Source: Acidobacteriota bacterium (GTDB taxonomy: Bacteria; Acidobacteriota; Terriglobia; Acidiferrales; UBA7541). From it: a stretch of 5,342 nucleotides of DNA. Location of the stretch: the NCBI GenBank assembly GCA_028876695.1, contig JAGWRH010000348.1:1-5342 (forward strand), read 5' to 3'. Of this stretch, positions 1 through 5,342 are shown piece by piece (positions within the stretch are counted from its first letter, which is position 1; each line of letters begins with the position of its first letter). The notes under the pieces are model-generated. The model was not told where the DNA came from. It worked only from the letters and a program-made list of their open reading frames with translations, and did not search any database. A program made the translations under genes and the position numbers.

Positions 1-2
1 CC

Positions 3-431
3 ATGGCAACTCCCGCATTTAGTCCGGACGAGATTCGAGGCAATCGAGATTACTTCGCGGCGAAGCTCAAAGCAGAAAAGCAGCGCAACTCGGTGTTAAA
101 GGCGGTTGAAGGCAGCGCACCTTTTGACTTCGTTCTGCTGGACACGCGAGGGAAGGAAGCCTATGCGAACGGACACATTCCCGGCGCGTTGTGCTTCACG
201 CTGGACGACATCGCGCGCGCGGCCACAACGCTTCCCAAGGGGAAAGAGATTGTCACCTATTGCTGGGGACACGATTGACAGCTTTCGGCGATGGCGGCTC
301 TGCAGTTGGCGGAGCTGGGTTTTTATGTAAAAGAAATGAACGTGGGATGGAAGGAATGGACGGCGAACCGCCATCCAACGCACCAGGGCAAGCCGAAAGA
401 CAACGTTCATTGCGATTGCAGCAAACCGTAG
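3..431 (+). CDS. Rhodanese-like sulfurtransferase, probable selenoprotein (in-frame TGA at 276-278 read as Sec92)
   Basis: Single rhodanese-fold domain, 142 residues if the TGA is decoded. Visible in order: an N-terminal helix region with SPDEIRGNRDYFAAKL; VLLDTR (D47-R49); GHIPGA (57-62), the typical loop after strand 2; IVTYCWGHD with the putative catalytic Cys87; the TGA codon at residue 92; then AALQLAELGF and VGWKEW, the usual rhodanese C-terminal helix and closing GW motif; and a tail ending HCDCSKP with a C137-D-C139 pair. The frame is unchanged across the TGA and ends at TAG 429-431, with a terminator 30 nt later. In relatives I recall (CWG-x-x-C type) the TGA position is cysteine, and a SECIS-like hairpin follows it. 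Likely role: transfer of sulfane sulfur or thiol/selenol redox chemistry in the cytosol; substrate unknown. ATG at 3 fits the family's start, but its ribosome binding site lies outside the window, so a longer N-terminus cannot be excluded. Alternatives: a true nonsense mutation or a sequencing error (TGC/TGT to TGA). Confidence 0.8.
279..317 (+). promoter_or_regulatory. Candidate bacterial SECIS element directly after the in-frame TGA
   Basis: Hand folding gives one imperfect stem starting at the base after TGA. CAGCT (279-283) pairs with AGCTG (313-317). T284-G312 is a wobble, T285 is bulged, and C286-G311 and G287-C310 pair. After a G288/G309 mismatch, C289-G308, G290-T307, A291-T306 and T292-G305 pair. 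After a G293/A304 mismatch, GC (294-295) pairs with GC (302-303). The six-base apical loop is GGCTCT (296-301), with G at its first two positions. Seventeen bases separate TGA from the loop. From memory the E. coli fdhF element also has 17 bases, then a GC-closed AGGTCT loop. Such hairpins recruit SelB with Sec-tRNA. The fold is manual, contains wobbles and mismatches, and no covariation has been tested. Confidence 0.65.
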
Positions 432-461
432 CTCGCGGGTCTGATGCCGCGGCAAATTCTG

Positions 462-495
462 GGGACGGCGGACTCTCCGCTGTCCCTTATTTTTT
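462..495 (+). terminator. Rho-independent terminator of the rhodanese gene
   Basis: GGGACGGCGGA (462-472) pairs over 11 bp with TCCGCTGTCCC (476-486), including one G-T wobble, around a CTC loop. It is followed by TTATTTTTT (487-495). The hairpin begins 30 nt after the TAG at 429-431, so it matches a gene ending there and not at the TGA at 276. The T tract is on the plus strand only. Confidence 0.93.
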
Positions 496-539
496 GCTCG
501 GATTCGCGCTGAAGCAACTCTCGAGCCGCGGATAGCAGC

Positions 540-568
540 TTGACAAGCGCGCGGCGGTTCAATACGGT
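540..568 (+). promoter_or_regulatory. Candidate sigma-70 promoter for fhs
   Basis: A perfect -35 hexamer TTGACA (540-545) is followed by a 17-nt spacer and TACGGT (563-568). The latter keeps the three most conserved -10 positions (TA....T). A start near 575 would give a leader of about 135 nt before the ATG at 709. It lies downstream of the rhodanese terminator, so fhs probably has its own transcript. An 11-bp dyad AATAC-G-GTATT (561-571) covers the -10 element and could be an operator. Evidence is sequence match only. Confidence 0.5.
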
Positions 569-696
569 ATTCGTTTGCATGCAGAGCCAGAGGAAGGCCG
601 TGGCAGCGCACTCTAAGTCGTAGCCCCGCGCGAATTCGGAGCAATCATTCCCCCGGCTGTGCATACATCGCGTCGCGCAGGTCGTGTCACAATTTC

Positions 697-703
697 AAGG
701 AGA
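697..703 (+). promoter_or_regulatory. Ribosome binding site of fhs
   Basis: AAGGAGA sits 5 nt ahead of the ATG at 709. It is a strong Shine-Dalgarno match and fixes the fhs start, since no other strong site with suitable spacing lies nearby. Confidence 0.85.
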
Positions 704-708
704 CCAGG

Positions 709-2610
709 ATGCCTCATAAGCTGACGAACATACTCGCGCGTGTGCCGAGCGATATCGAGATCGCGCAATCCGTCACGCCAGTTCCCATCGACAAGATAGC
801 GGCGGAAGCCGGCATCCTTCCCGACGAGATCGATTTGTACGGCAAGTCCAAAGCGAAAGTGCACCTTTCCGTTCGCGACCGGCTGAAGAACGCGCCGAAT
901 GGCAAGTACATCGTGGTAACGGCGATTTCGCCCACGCCGCTGGGCGAAGGCAAGAGCACGACGACAGTGGGATTGAGCCAGGCGATCGGCGCACATATCG
1001 GAAAGAAGGTATTCACGTGCATCCGGCAGCCGAGCCAAGGACCGACGTTCGGCATTAAGGGCGGGGCGGCGGGAGGCGGCTATAGCCAGGTGATTCCGAT
1101 GGAAGAGTTCAATCTCCATCTGACAGGGGATATCCATGCGATCACCGCGGCGAACAATCTGCTGGCGGCGGCAATCGACACGCGCATGTTCCACGAGTCG
1201 TACCAGACCGATGCGCAGTTGTATGACCGGCTGACGCCGCGCGCGAAAGACGGCAGCCGGAAATTTTCTCCGGTGATGCTGCGGAGATTGCGCAAGCTGG
1301 GGATTAACAAGACCAATCCCGACGATTTGACTCCCGACGAGCGCAGCCGGTTTGCCCGTCTGGATATCGATCCGGCAACGATCACGTGGCGCCGCGTGAC
1401 CGACACGAACGATCGAATGCTGCGGCAGATCACGATCGGACAGGGGCCGGAGGAGAAGGGCTTCACGCGAGTGACGGGCTACGACATTGCGGTGGCCAGT
1501 GAAATCATGGCGATTCTGGCGTTGACGACGAGCCTGGCGGACATGCGCGAGCAACTGGGGCGAATGGTGATTGGAACGAATAGGGCGGGTGAAGCAATCA
1601 CGGCGGACGACGTGGGATTGGGCGGCGCGCTCACCGTGTTGATGAAAGACACGATCATGCCCAATCTGATGCAGACGCTCGAAGGCACGCCGGCATTCGT
1701 GCACGCCGGGCCGTTTGGAAATATCGCGCACGGAAATTCGTCCATCGTGGCGGACCAAATCGCGCTGAAGCTGGTCGGAAAGGACGGGTACGTTCTCACC
1801 GAATCGGGTTTCGGCGCGGATATGGGCATGGAGAAATTTTTCAACATCAAATGCCGCTACAGCGGACTGGTGCCGGATTGCGTGGTGATGGTGGCGACGA
1901 TCCGCGCTCTGAAAACGCACGGAGGCGGGCCGAAAGTAGTGGCGGGGCAGCCTCTCGATCCGGTGTACACGCAGGAGAATCTTGCGCTGCTCGAGAAAGG
2001 CTCCTCCAATCTGGTGAAGATGATCGACAACGCGCGGAAATACGGCATTCCGGTGGTGGTGGGTGTGAACCGATTCCAATACGACACGCCGGCGGAAATC
2101 GAGCTGGTGTGCAAGATCGCGAAACAATCGGGCGCGGTGGACGCGGTGATGAGCAACCACTGGGCCGAAGGCGGAGCGGGCGCCGTGGAATTGGGCAAGG
2201 CGGTGATCGCGGCGTGCCAGCAACCGGGCCATTTCAAGTTTCTCTATCCGCTGGAGACAACCACAATCAAACAGAAGATCGAAACGATTGTGAGAGAGAT
2301 GTATGGGGGAGCGGGCGTGGAATACAGCCCCGAGGCGGAGAAGAAGATCGCGCTGTACACCAGGCTGGGATTCGACAAGCTGCCCATTTGCATGGCCAAG
2401 ACGCAATACAGCTTGAGCCACGATCCCAACCTGAAGGGCGCGCCGACGGGTTTTATCGTTCCGGTTCGAGACGTGAGAGCGAGCGTGGGCGCCGGATTCG
2501 TTTATCCGCTGCTCGGCGCGATGAGCACGATGCCCGGGCTATCCACGCGGCCGGGATATTACGACATCGATTTGGATCTTGCGACGGGACGCGTGGTGGG
2601 ACTGTCTTAG
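709..2610 (+). CDS. fhs: Formate-tetrahydrofolate ligase (10-formyl-THF synthetase), long form
   Basis: Catalyses formate + THF + ATP to 10-formyl-THF + ADP + phosphate in the cytosol, feeding purine synthesis, formyl-methionine initiator tRNA and other one-carbon reactions. The 633-residue product has the N-terminal VPSDIEIAQ motif (12-20), the P-loop TPLGEGKST (76-84), FGIKGGAAGGGYSQVIPME (114-132), LTGDIHAITAANNLLAA (138-154), HAGPFGNIAHGNSS (332-345), GFGADMGMEKFFNIKCRYSG (367-386), VATIRALKTHGG (395-406), HWAEGG (484-489) and the C-terminal MSTMPGL (605-611). Typical bacterial enzymes have about 560 residues; this one carries roughly 55 extra around 160-220, running into RFARLDIDPATITW, closely like the synthetase domain of eukaryotic C1-THF synthase. 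Start set by AAGGAGA 5 nt upstream of ATG. No frameshift or missing motif is seen. Probably transcribed alone from its own promoter; it converges on an FchA-family gene acting on the same pathway. Confidence 0.98.
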   Translation: MPHKLTNILARVPSDIEIAQSVTPVPIDKIAAEAGILPDEIDLYGKSKAKVHLSVRDRLKNAPNGKYIVVTAISPTPLGEGKSTTTVGLSQAIGAHIGKKVFTCIRQPSQGPTFGIKGGAAGGGYSQVIPMEEFNLHLTGDIHAITAANNLLAAAIDTRMFHESYQTDAQLYDRLTPRAKDGSRKFSPVMLRRLRKLGINKTNPDDLTPDERSRFARLDIDPATITWRRVTDTNDRMLRQITIGQGPEEKGFTRVTGYDIAVASEIMAILALTTSLADMREQLGRMVIGTNRAGEAITADDVGLGGALTVLMKDTIMPNLMQTLEGTPAFVHAGPFGNIAHGNSSIVADQIALKLVGKDGYVLTESGFGADMGMEKFFNIKCRYSGLVPDCVVMVATIRALKTHGGGPKVVAGQPLDPVYTQENLALLEKGSSNLVKMIDNARKYGIPVVVGVNRFQYDTPAEIELVCKIAKQSGAVDAVMSNHWAEGGAGAVELGKAVIAACQQPGHFKFLYPLETTTIKQKIETIVREMYGGAGVEYSPEAEKKIALYTRLGFDKLPICMAKTQYSLSHDPNLKGAPTGFIVPVRDVRASVGAGFVYPLLGAMSTMPGLSTRPGYYDIDLDLATGRVVGLS

Positions 2611-2626
2611 CTCCGCGGTGGGACTG
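2595..2626 (+). repeat. Short direct repeat across the fhs stop codon
   Basis: The 10-mer GGTGGGACTG occurs at 2595-2604, inside the last fhs codons, and again at 2617-2626, in the 18-nt gap before the convergent gene's stop. The period is 22 bp and flanking bases are partly alike. It may be a remnant of a small tandem duplication. I see no hairpin terminator in this gap for either gene. Confidence 0.5.
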
Positions 2627-2628
2627 CT

Positions 2629-3315
2629 TCAGGAATTCGTCGCGGATTTGCGGGGAAGGGAATTGATGGCCGAGGTGACGTGCTTTCGCACCGCCTCGGC
2701 TTGGCGATAAGCACGCGCCTCCCACGCGGCGCGCTCCCCAAGACTTGCGCGAAACGGTTCGATATCAGCCGCGAACTGCCGGAGATTCGAGTCCGCGCAA
2801 ATCAAAAAAGTGCGCAGCGCACCCTCGAGCAAGGACGCCGCCGATCCAAGATCGGCCAGGACGGCGGCATGCGTGGCATCCGAAATTTCCGCACACAGGT
2901 CGAGCCCTCTGGCCGCGGCGCGCGCGGCGGCGAGCGGGATTTCAATCGCGTCGCGCACCGCCTGCTCGATGGCGCGACGGCGCGATTCGCGTTCTCGATC
3001 GGTGGGACGCGGGAGGCGCTGAGTCCGCAGGTAAGCCTCGAAAGCCGCGATATCGATTTCGGCCATTTGCAGCATCCGTTCCGATTCGTTCGCGACAGCC
3101 TCGACAACCGAGCTCAGTTTGGCCGCGGAACCAGCGGCCTGCCGATGGCGGCTGCTAACGTCCGCGACTTTGGCGAGCAAACCGAGCGCGAAGCTCGCGG
3201 AAACAGCGGCGATAGCAACTCCCGCGGGTACGGGCTGGCCGCTCGCCGCGGCGCCGCGGAAGCTTTCGAGAGTCGTCTGGGAATTTATCTCCGGCATGAC
3301 TTCAGAGTCTCTCAT
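2629..3315 (-). CDS. FchA/FTCD-C family protein (cyclodeaminase/methenyl-THF cyclohydrolase-like), divergent
   Basis: A 228-residue, mostly helical, Ala-rich protein. It aligns by eye with the formiminotransferase-cyclodeaminase C-terminal family, which includes the FchA methenyl-THF cyclohydrolases. Visible in order: an N-terminal stretch TTLESFRGAAASGQPVPAG matching the family's short lead helix and glycine loop; a hydrophobic helix (34-51); D88-IAAF (family D-x-x-A-F); LPRPTDRERESRRRAIEQA (101-119); a helix IEIPLAAARAAARGLDL (124-140); and LADLGSAASLLEGALR (153-168), matching the family's SDAG-x-AA-LL motif. The glycine-rich loop usually written PGGGS reads PVPAGVA (28-34), so folate binding may be altered. 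Its convergence with fhs supports a one-carbon role. Start chosen at ATG 3315; ATG 3297 is equally possible, and both have weak Shine-Dalgarno sites. A longer open frame to 3513 looks non-coding. I infer the family and do not claim the activity. Confidence 0.82.
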   Translation of the reverse strand: MRDSEVMPEINSQTTLESFRGAAASGQPVPAGVAIAAVSASFALGLLAKVADVSSRHRQAAGSAAKLSSVVEAVANESERMLQMAEIDIAAFEAYLRTQRLPRPTDRERESRRRAIEQAVRDAIEIPLAAARAAARGLDLCAEISDATHAAVLADLGSAASLLEGALRTFLICADSNLRQFAADIEPFRASLGERAAWEARAYRQAEAVRKHVTSAINSLPRKSATNS

Positions 3316-3614
3316 TAGAGCTGTCCAGTTCGCTAGGGCCGATTGAGCGCGCCGGCTGTTCCACACTGGAACCCGGTGGTCGATTCGAGACAGGCGGGTG
3401 ATCGGATGGGGCCAGCCAAAGCTTTCCCGCTCAGCATACCTGGTGCGATCCAAACGATTTGCAGGAATGAACATTTGAAAGCGCGGCGTCGCATGGTGGC
3501 CTTGTACGTGCAATTGCCCGTGCCCAGATCAGTGTGAGGCTGGACGCAGACAGCGATGGTCGAGCGTCGGGCGCGCGGCGATCCGATTTACGACAAGAAA
3601 GAGCGGCAGGCGGC
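3316..3614. other. Divergent intergenic region between the FchA-like gene and the kinase
   Basis: This stretch of about 300 nt should carry the promoters of two divergent genes. Apart from the hairpin at 3352-3376, nothing in it is firmly recognisable: no tRNA, no convincing -35/-10 pair and no terminator. Short open frames here, including a 29-codon one at 3556-3645 overlapping the kinase start, lack good ribosome binding sites and recognisable protein character. Confidence 0.6.
3352..3376. repeat. Hairpin/dyad upstream of the FchA-like gene
   Basis: CCGG (3352-3355), a 2-nt bulge CT, GTTCC (3358-3362), a loop ACACT, then GGAAC (3368-3372) and CCGG (3373-3376) form a 9-bp stem. No T tract follows on either strand, so it is not a simple terminator. 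It lies 37 nt ahead of the minus-strand start at 3315 and could be a leader hairpin or an operator dyad; its role is unknown. Confidence 0.5.
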
Positions 3615-5342
3615 ATGTTTTCGTCCGAGACAGAGGCTCAGCTGATTCGCGCGAATTTCCGGAACACGGAGCGGAGGGAATGGTGGCTGTGGGCGGCCGC
3701 GTTCGCGATTACCGGCCTTCTGTTGGTGGGGCTAGTTTCGTTTTTCGTACCCAGCGGCCAGAACTATCTAAGCCAGCGCACGGAGAGCATAACTCCAATC
3801 ATGCTGAGGGGCCTGATCGGCCTGGTGTTTCTCTTCGACTTGTACACCGTCTATCAGCACCTTTTGATTCACCGGATCCGGAGACAACTGATTGAACGCG
3901 AGGAACTGTTCCAACTGATCAGCGAGAATGCCGCGGACATGATCGCGGTGGTGGACGTCGAAGGGCGGCGTTTTTTCAACAGCGTGTCGTACGAAAAGGT
4001 ACTTGGCTATTCGCGGGAAGAACTCGCCGCGTCGTCGGCGTACGAGCAGGTCCATCCGGACGACCGCGAGCGCGTGATGAAAGCAGCCGAAAATGCGCGG
4101 GTCACGGGAGCCGGACAGACACTCGACTACCGGTTTCGGCACAAGAACGGTTCGTGGCTGGTGTTGGAGTCGACTTCGAGCGTGATTCGCGATGAGAAAG
4201 GCCTTCCGGAAAAACTCGTCCTGGTGAATCGCGACATCACTCATCGGAAAGAAACCGAGGAAGCGCTACTGCGTTCCGAAGCGGATTTTCGGTCGGTCGT
4301 TGAATATGCACCGTACGGCATTTATCGAGCCAACGTGGAGGGGCGGTTCCTACAGGGCAATCCGGCTCTCCGGAAGATGCTCGGATACGAAACGTCACGC
4401 GAGCTTCTCGAGACACAACTGGCGACGGATATTTTCCGTTATCCCACCGAATACCAACGACTGACCGAGATGCTGGTGCGCTCGGAGGAAATCAAGGACG
4501 TCGAGGCCGAGTGGAAGAAGAAATCGGGCACTCCGATCACCGTCCGCTGCTCGGGAAGGCGCGTGGACCACGCCGAGGGCGCCCCCACGTATTTTCAAGT
4601 GTTCGTCGAGGACGTGACGGAAAAGCGCACGCTGGAGGGACAGCTGCGGATGGCGCAGAAAATGGAGGCGATTGGCCGGCTTTCGGGAGGCATCGCGCAC
4701 GATTTCAATAATCTGCTGGGCGTGATCATCGGGTATGCGGGAGCGTTGAAAAAGAAGCTTGGCGATAACGATGCGCGCTGCGAGTACGCGCTGGAAATCG
4801 AAAAAGCGGGCCAGCGAGCCGCATCGCTTACGAAACAACTGCTCGCGTTCAGCCGGCAGCAAGTGCTCACGCCAGAGGTTCTCGATCTGAATACGCTGGC
4901 TTCGGATTTACAACGGATGCTTCCGCGATTGCTCGGCGAGGATATCGAGATTTCGTTGGAATTGGCCGCGGACCTGCGGAGCGTGAAAGCGGATCGCACG
5001 CAAATCGAGCAGGTGATCTTGAACCTGGCGATTAATGCGCGCGATGCAATGCCCTCGGGCGGGAGCTTGAGGCTCGGAACCGCGAACGCTGACCTCGACG
5101 AAGCGTACACGTGGGATCATCCGGGGGCGAAGGCCGGGAGATACGTGTGCTTGAGCGTGACCGACACGGGAACAGGCATGGATCCGGAAATACTCGCGCA
5201 CATATTCGAACCGTTCTTTACGACGAAGGAGCCTGGAAAAGGCACGGGGCTCGGATTGGCAACGGTGTACGGGATCGTCAAACAGAGCGGTGGATATATT
5301 TGGGTGAAAAGTTCGCCGGGGAACGGATCAACTTTTGAAGTC
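3615..5342 (+). CDS. Membrane-anchored PAS-PAS sensor histidine kinase (3' truncated by window)
   Basis: Open from ATG 3615 to the window edge, giving 576 codons without a stop. Order: two hydrophobic segments (about 23-45 and 62-85) with a short loop between, indicating an inner-membrane anchor with little periplasmic sensor; PAS domain 1 (about 97-213), with HPDDRERV and a C-terminal VNRDITHRK; PAS domain 2 (about 222-338), with NPALRKMLGYE and VEDVTEKR; HisKA (about 348-417), with GRLSGGIAHDFNNLLGV and phosphoacceptor His362; HATPase_c from about 455, with N-box NLAINARDAM (Asn474), G1 box DTGTGMD (Asp517), F box FEPFFTTKE and G2 box GKGTGLGLA (541-549). The AHDFNN H-box places it with NtrB-type kinases, often hybrids with a C-terminal receiver; the missing 3' end would show this. 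Predicted role: autophosphorylation in response to a signal sensed by the PAS domains; ligand unknown. Start: GCAGG lies 4 nt ahead of ATG; an upstream in-frame GTG (3534) has no good ribosome site. Confidence 0.94.
   Translation, partial: MFSSETEAQLIRANFRNTERREWWLWAAAFAITGLLLVGLVSFFVPSGQNYLSQRTESITPIMLRGLIGLVFLFDLYTVYQHLLIHRIRRQLIEREELFQLISENAADMIAVVDVEGRRFFNSVSYEKVLGYSREELAASSAYEQVHPDDRERVMKAAENARVTGAGQTLDYRFRHKNGSWLVLESTSSVIRDEKGLPEKLVLVNRDITHRKETEEALLRSEADFRSVVEYAPYGIYRANVEGRFLQGNPALRKMLGYETSRELLETQLATDIFRYPTEYQRLTEMLVRSEEIKDVEAEWKKKSGTPITVRCSGRRVDHAEGAPTYFQVFVEDVTEKRTLEGQLRMAQKMEAIGRLSGGIAHDFNNLLGVIIGYAGALKKKLGDNDARCEYALEIEKAGQRAASLTKQLLAFSRQQVLTPEVLDLNTLASDLQRMLPRLLGEDIEISLELAADLRSVKADRTQIEQVILNLAINARDAMPSGGSLRLGTANADLDEAYTWDHPGAKAGRYVCLSVTDTGTGMDPEILAHIFEPFFTTKEPGKGTGLGLATVYGIVKQSGGYIWVKSSPGNGSTFEV

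Larger units (their letters stand above)
432..708. other. Intergenic region between the rhodanese and fhs
   Basis: This 277-nt stretch holds the terminator of the upstream gene, a candidate promoter for fhs with an overlapping dyad, and an fhs leader of roughly 135 nt. I looked for the ZTP (pfl) riboswitch often found ahead of folate genes, but its conserved blocks are not present in a form I can recognise. No convincing small gene is seen on either strand. Confidence 0.6.

Noticed and set aside
276..278. Simple pseudogene by nonsense mutation
   Set aside because: It cannot be excluded, but it is less likely given the Cys-equivalent position, the SECIS-like hairpin at the canonical distance and the undamaged downstream frame.
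407..664. Minus-strand 85-codon open frame between the rhodanese and fhs
   Set aside because: It runs antisense through the strong terminator hairpin and into the rhodanese C-terminus, starts within the fhs leader, and resembles no family I know.
575..708. ZTP (pfl) riboswitch in the fhs leader
   Set aside because: Such elements are common ahead of folate genes, but I could not find the conserved blocks here by eye; a covariance-model search would settle it.
613..2421. Minus-strand 602-codon open frame opposite fhs
   Set aside because: It is an antisense shadow of a well-supported gene in GC-rich DNA: rich in His and Arg, low-complexity, with no domain.
1851..2666. Plus-strand 271-codon open frame overlapping the end of fhs
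   Set aside because: It is an out-of-frame shadow of fhs with Arg/Gly-rich composition and no recognisable motif.
2680..3318. Plus-strand 212-codon open frame opposite the FchA-like gene
   Set aside because: Its translation is Arg/Gly-rich and unrecognisable, while the opposite strand gives a protein of known family.
3343..3410. tRNA-like segment with a partial T-loop resemblance on the minus strand (TCTCGAATCGAC)
   Set aside because: There is no matching acceptor stem, anticodon arm or D arm.
3316..3513. N-terminal extension of the FchA-like frame to ATG 3513
   Set aside because: The family begins close to its lead helix and glycine loop, and the extra 66 residues have no recognisable character and would cover the intergenic region.
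3556..3645. 29-codon frame (MVERRARGDPIYDKK...) overlapping the kinase start
   Set aside because: It has no good ribosome binding site, no conserved character that I recognise, and overlaps the kinase in another frame.

Overview
The window is GC-rich bacterial chromosome with compact genes and no mobile elements, CRISPR arrays or rRNA/tRNA genes that I can see. Codon use, a long (eukaryote-like) formate-tetrahydrofolate ligase and a PAS-PAS-kinase of NtrB type would suit an Acidobacteriota-like soil bacterium. That assignment is an impression and not demonstrated by a marker gene.

Layout, left to right. (1) 3-431, plus strand: a small single-domain rhodanese-like sulfurtransferase. Its reading frame is interrupted only by one in-frame TGA (276-278), and translation resumes in the same frame with clear rhodanese C-terminal sequence up to TAG at 429-431. 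The TGA falls where I expect the second cysteine of the active-site loop (C-W-G-H-D-[TGA]). It is followed directly by a hairpin whose apical loop starts 17 nt after the TGA, the same spacing I recall for the E. coli fdhF SECIS. The simplest reading is a selenocysteine-containing rhodanese, and this is the most interesting item in the window. A strong intrinsic terminator (462-495) closes the gene after the distal TAG. (2) 432-708: terminator, a candidate sigma-70 promoter (TTGACA-17 nt-TACGGT) and a leader of about 135 nt. (3) 709-2610, plus: fhs, formate-tetrahydrofolate ligase, in the long form resembling the synthetase domain of eukaryotic C1-THF synthase. (4) 2629-3315, minus: a cyclodeaminase/methenyl-THF cyclohydrolase (FchA/FTCD-C) family protein, convergent with fhs across an 18-nt gap. 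(5) 3316-3614: divergent intergenic region with one notable hairpin. (6) 3615 to the right edge, plus: a membrane-anchored PAS-PAS sensor histidine kinase, cut by the window end inside its ATPase domain.

Functionally, fhs and the FchA-like gene form a folate one-carbon pair: formate is activated to 10-formyl-THF, which a cyclohydrolase can convert to 5,10-methenyl-THF. The FchA-like protein has a degraded glycine-rich loop, so its activity is uncertain. The rhodanese and the kinase have no obvious functional link to this pair.
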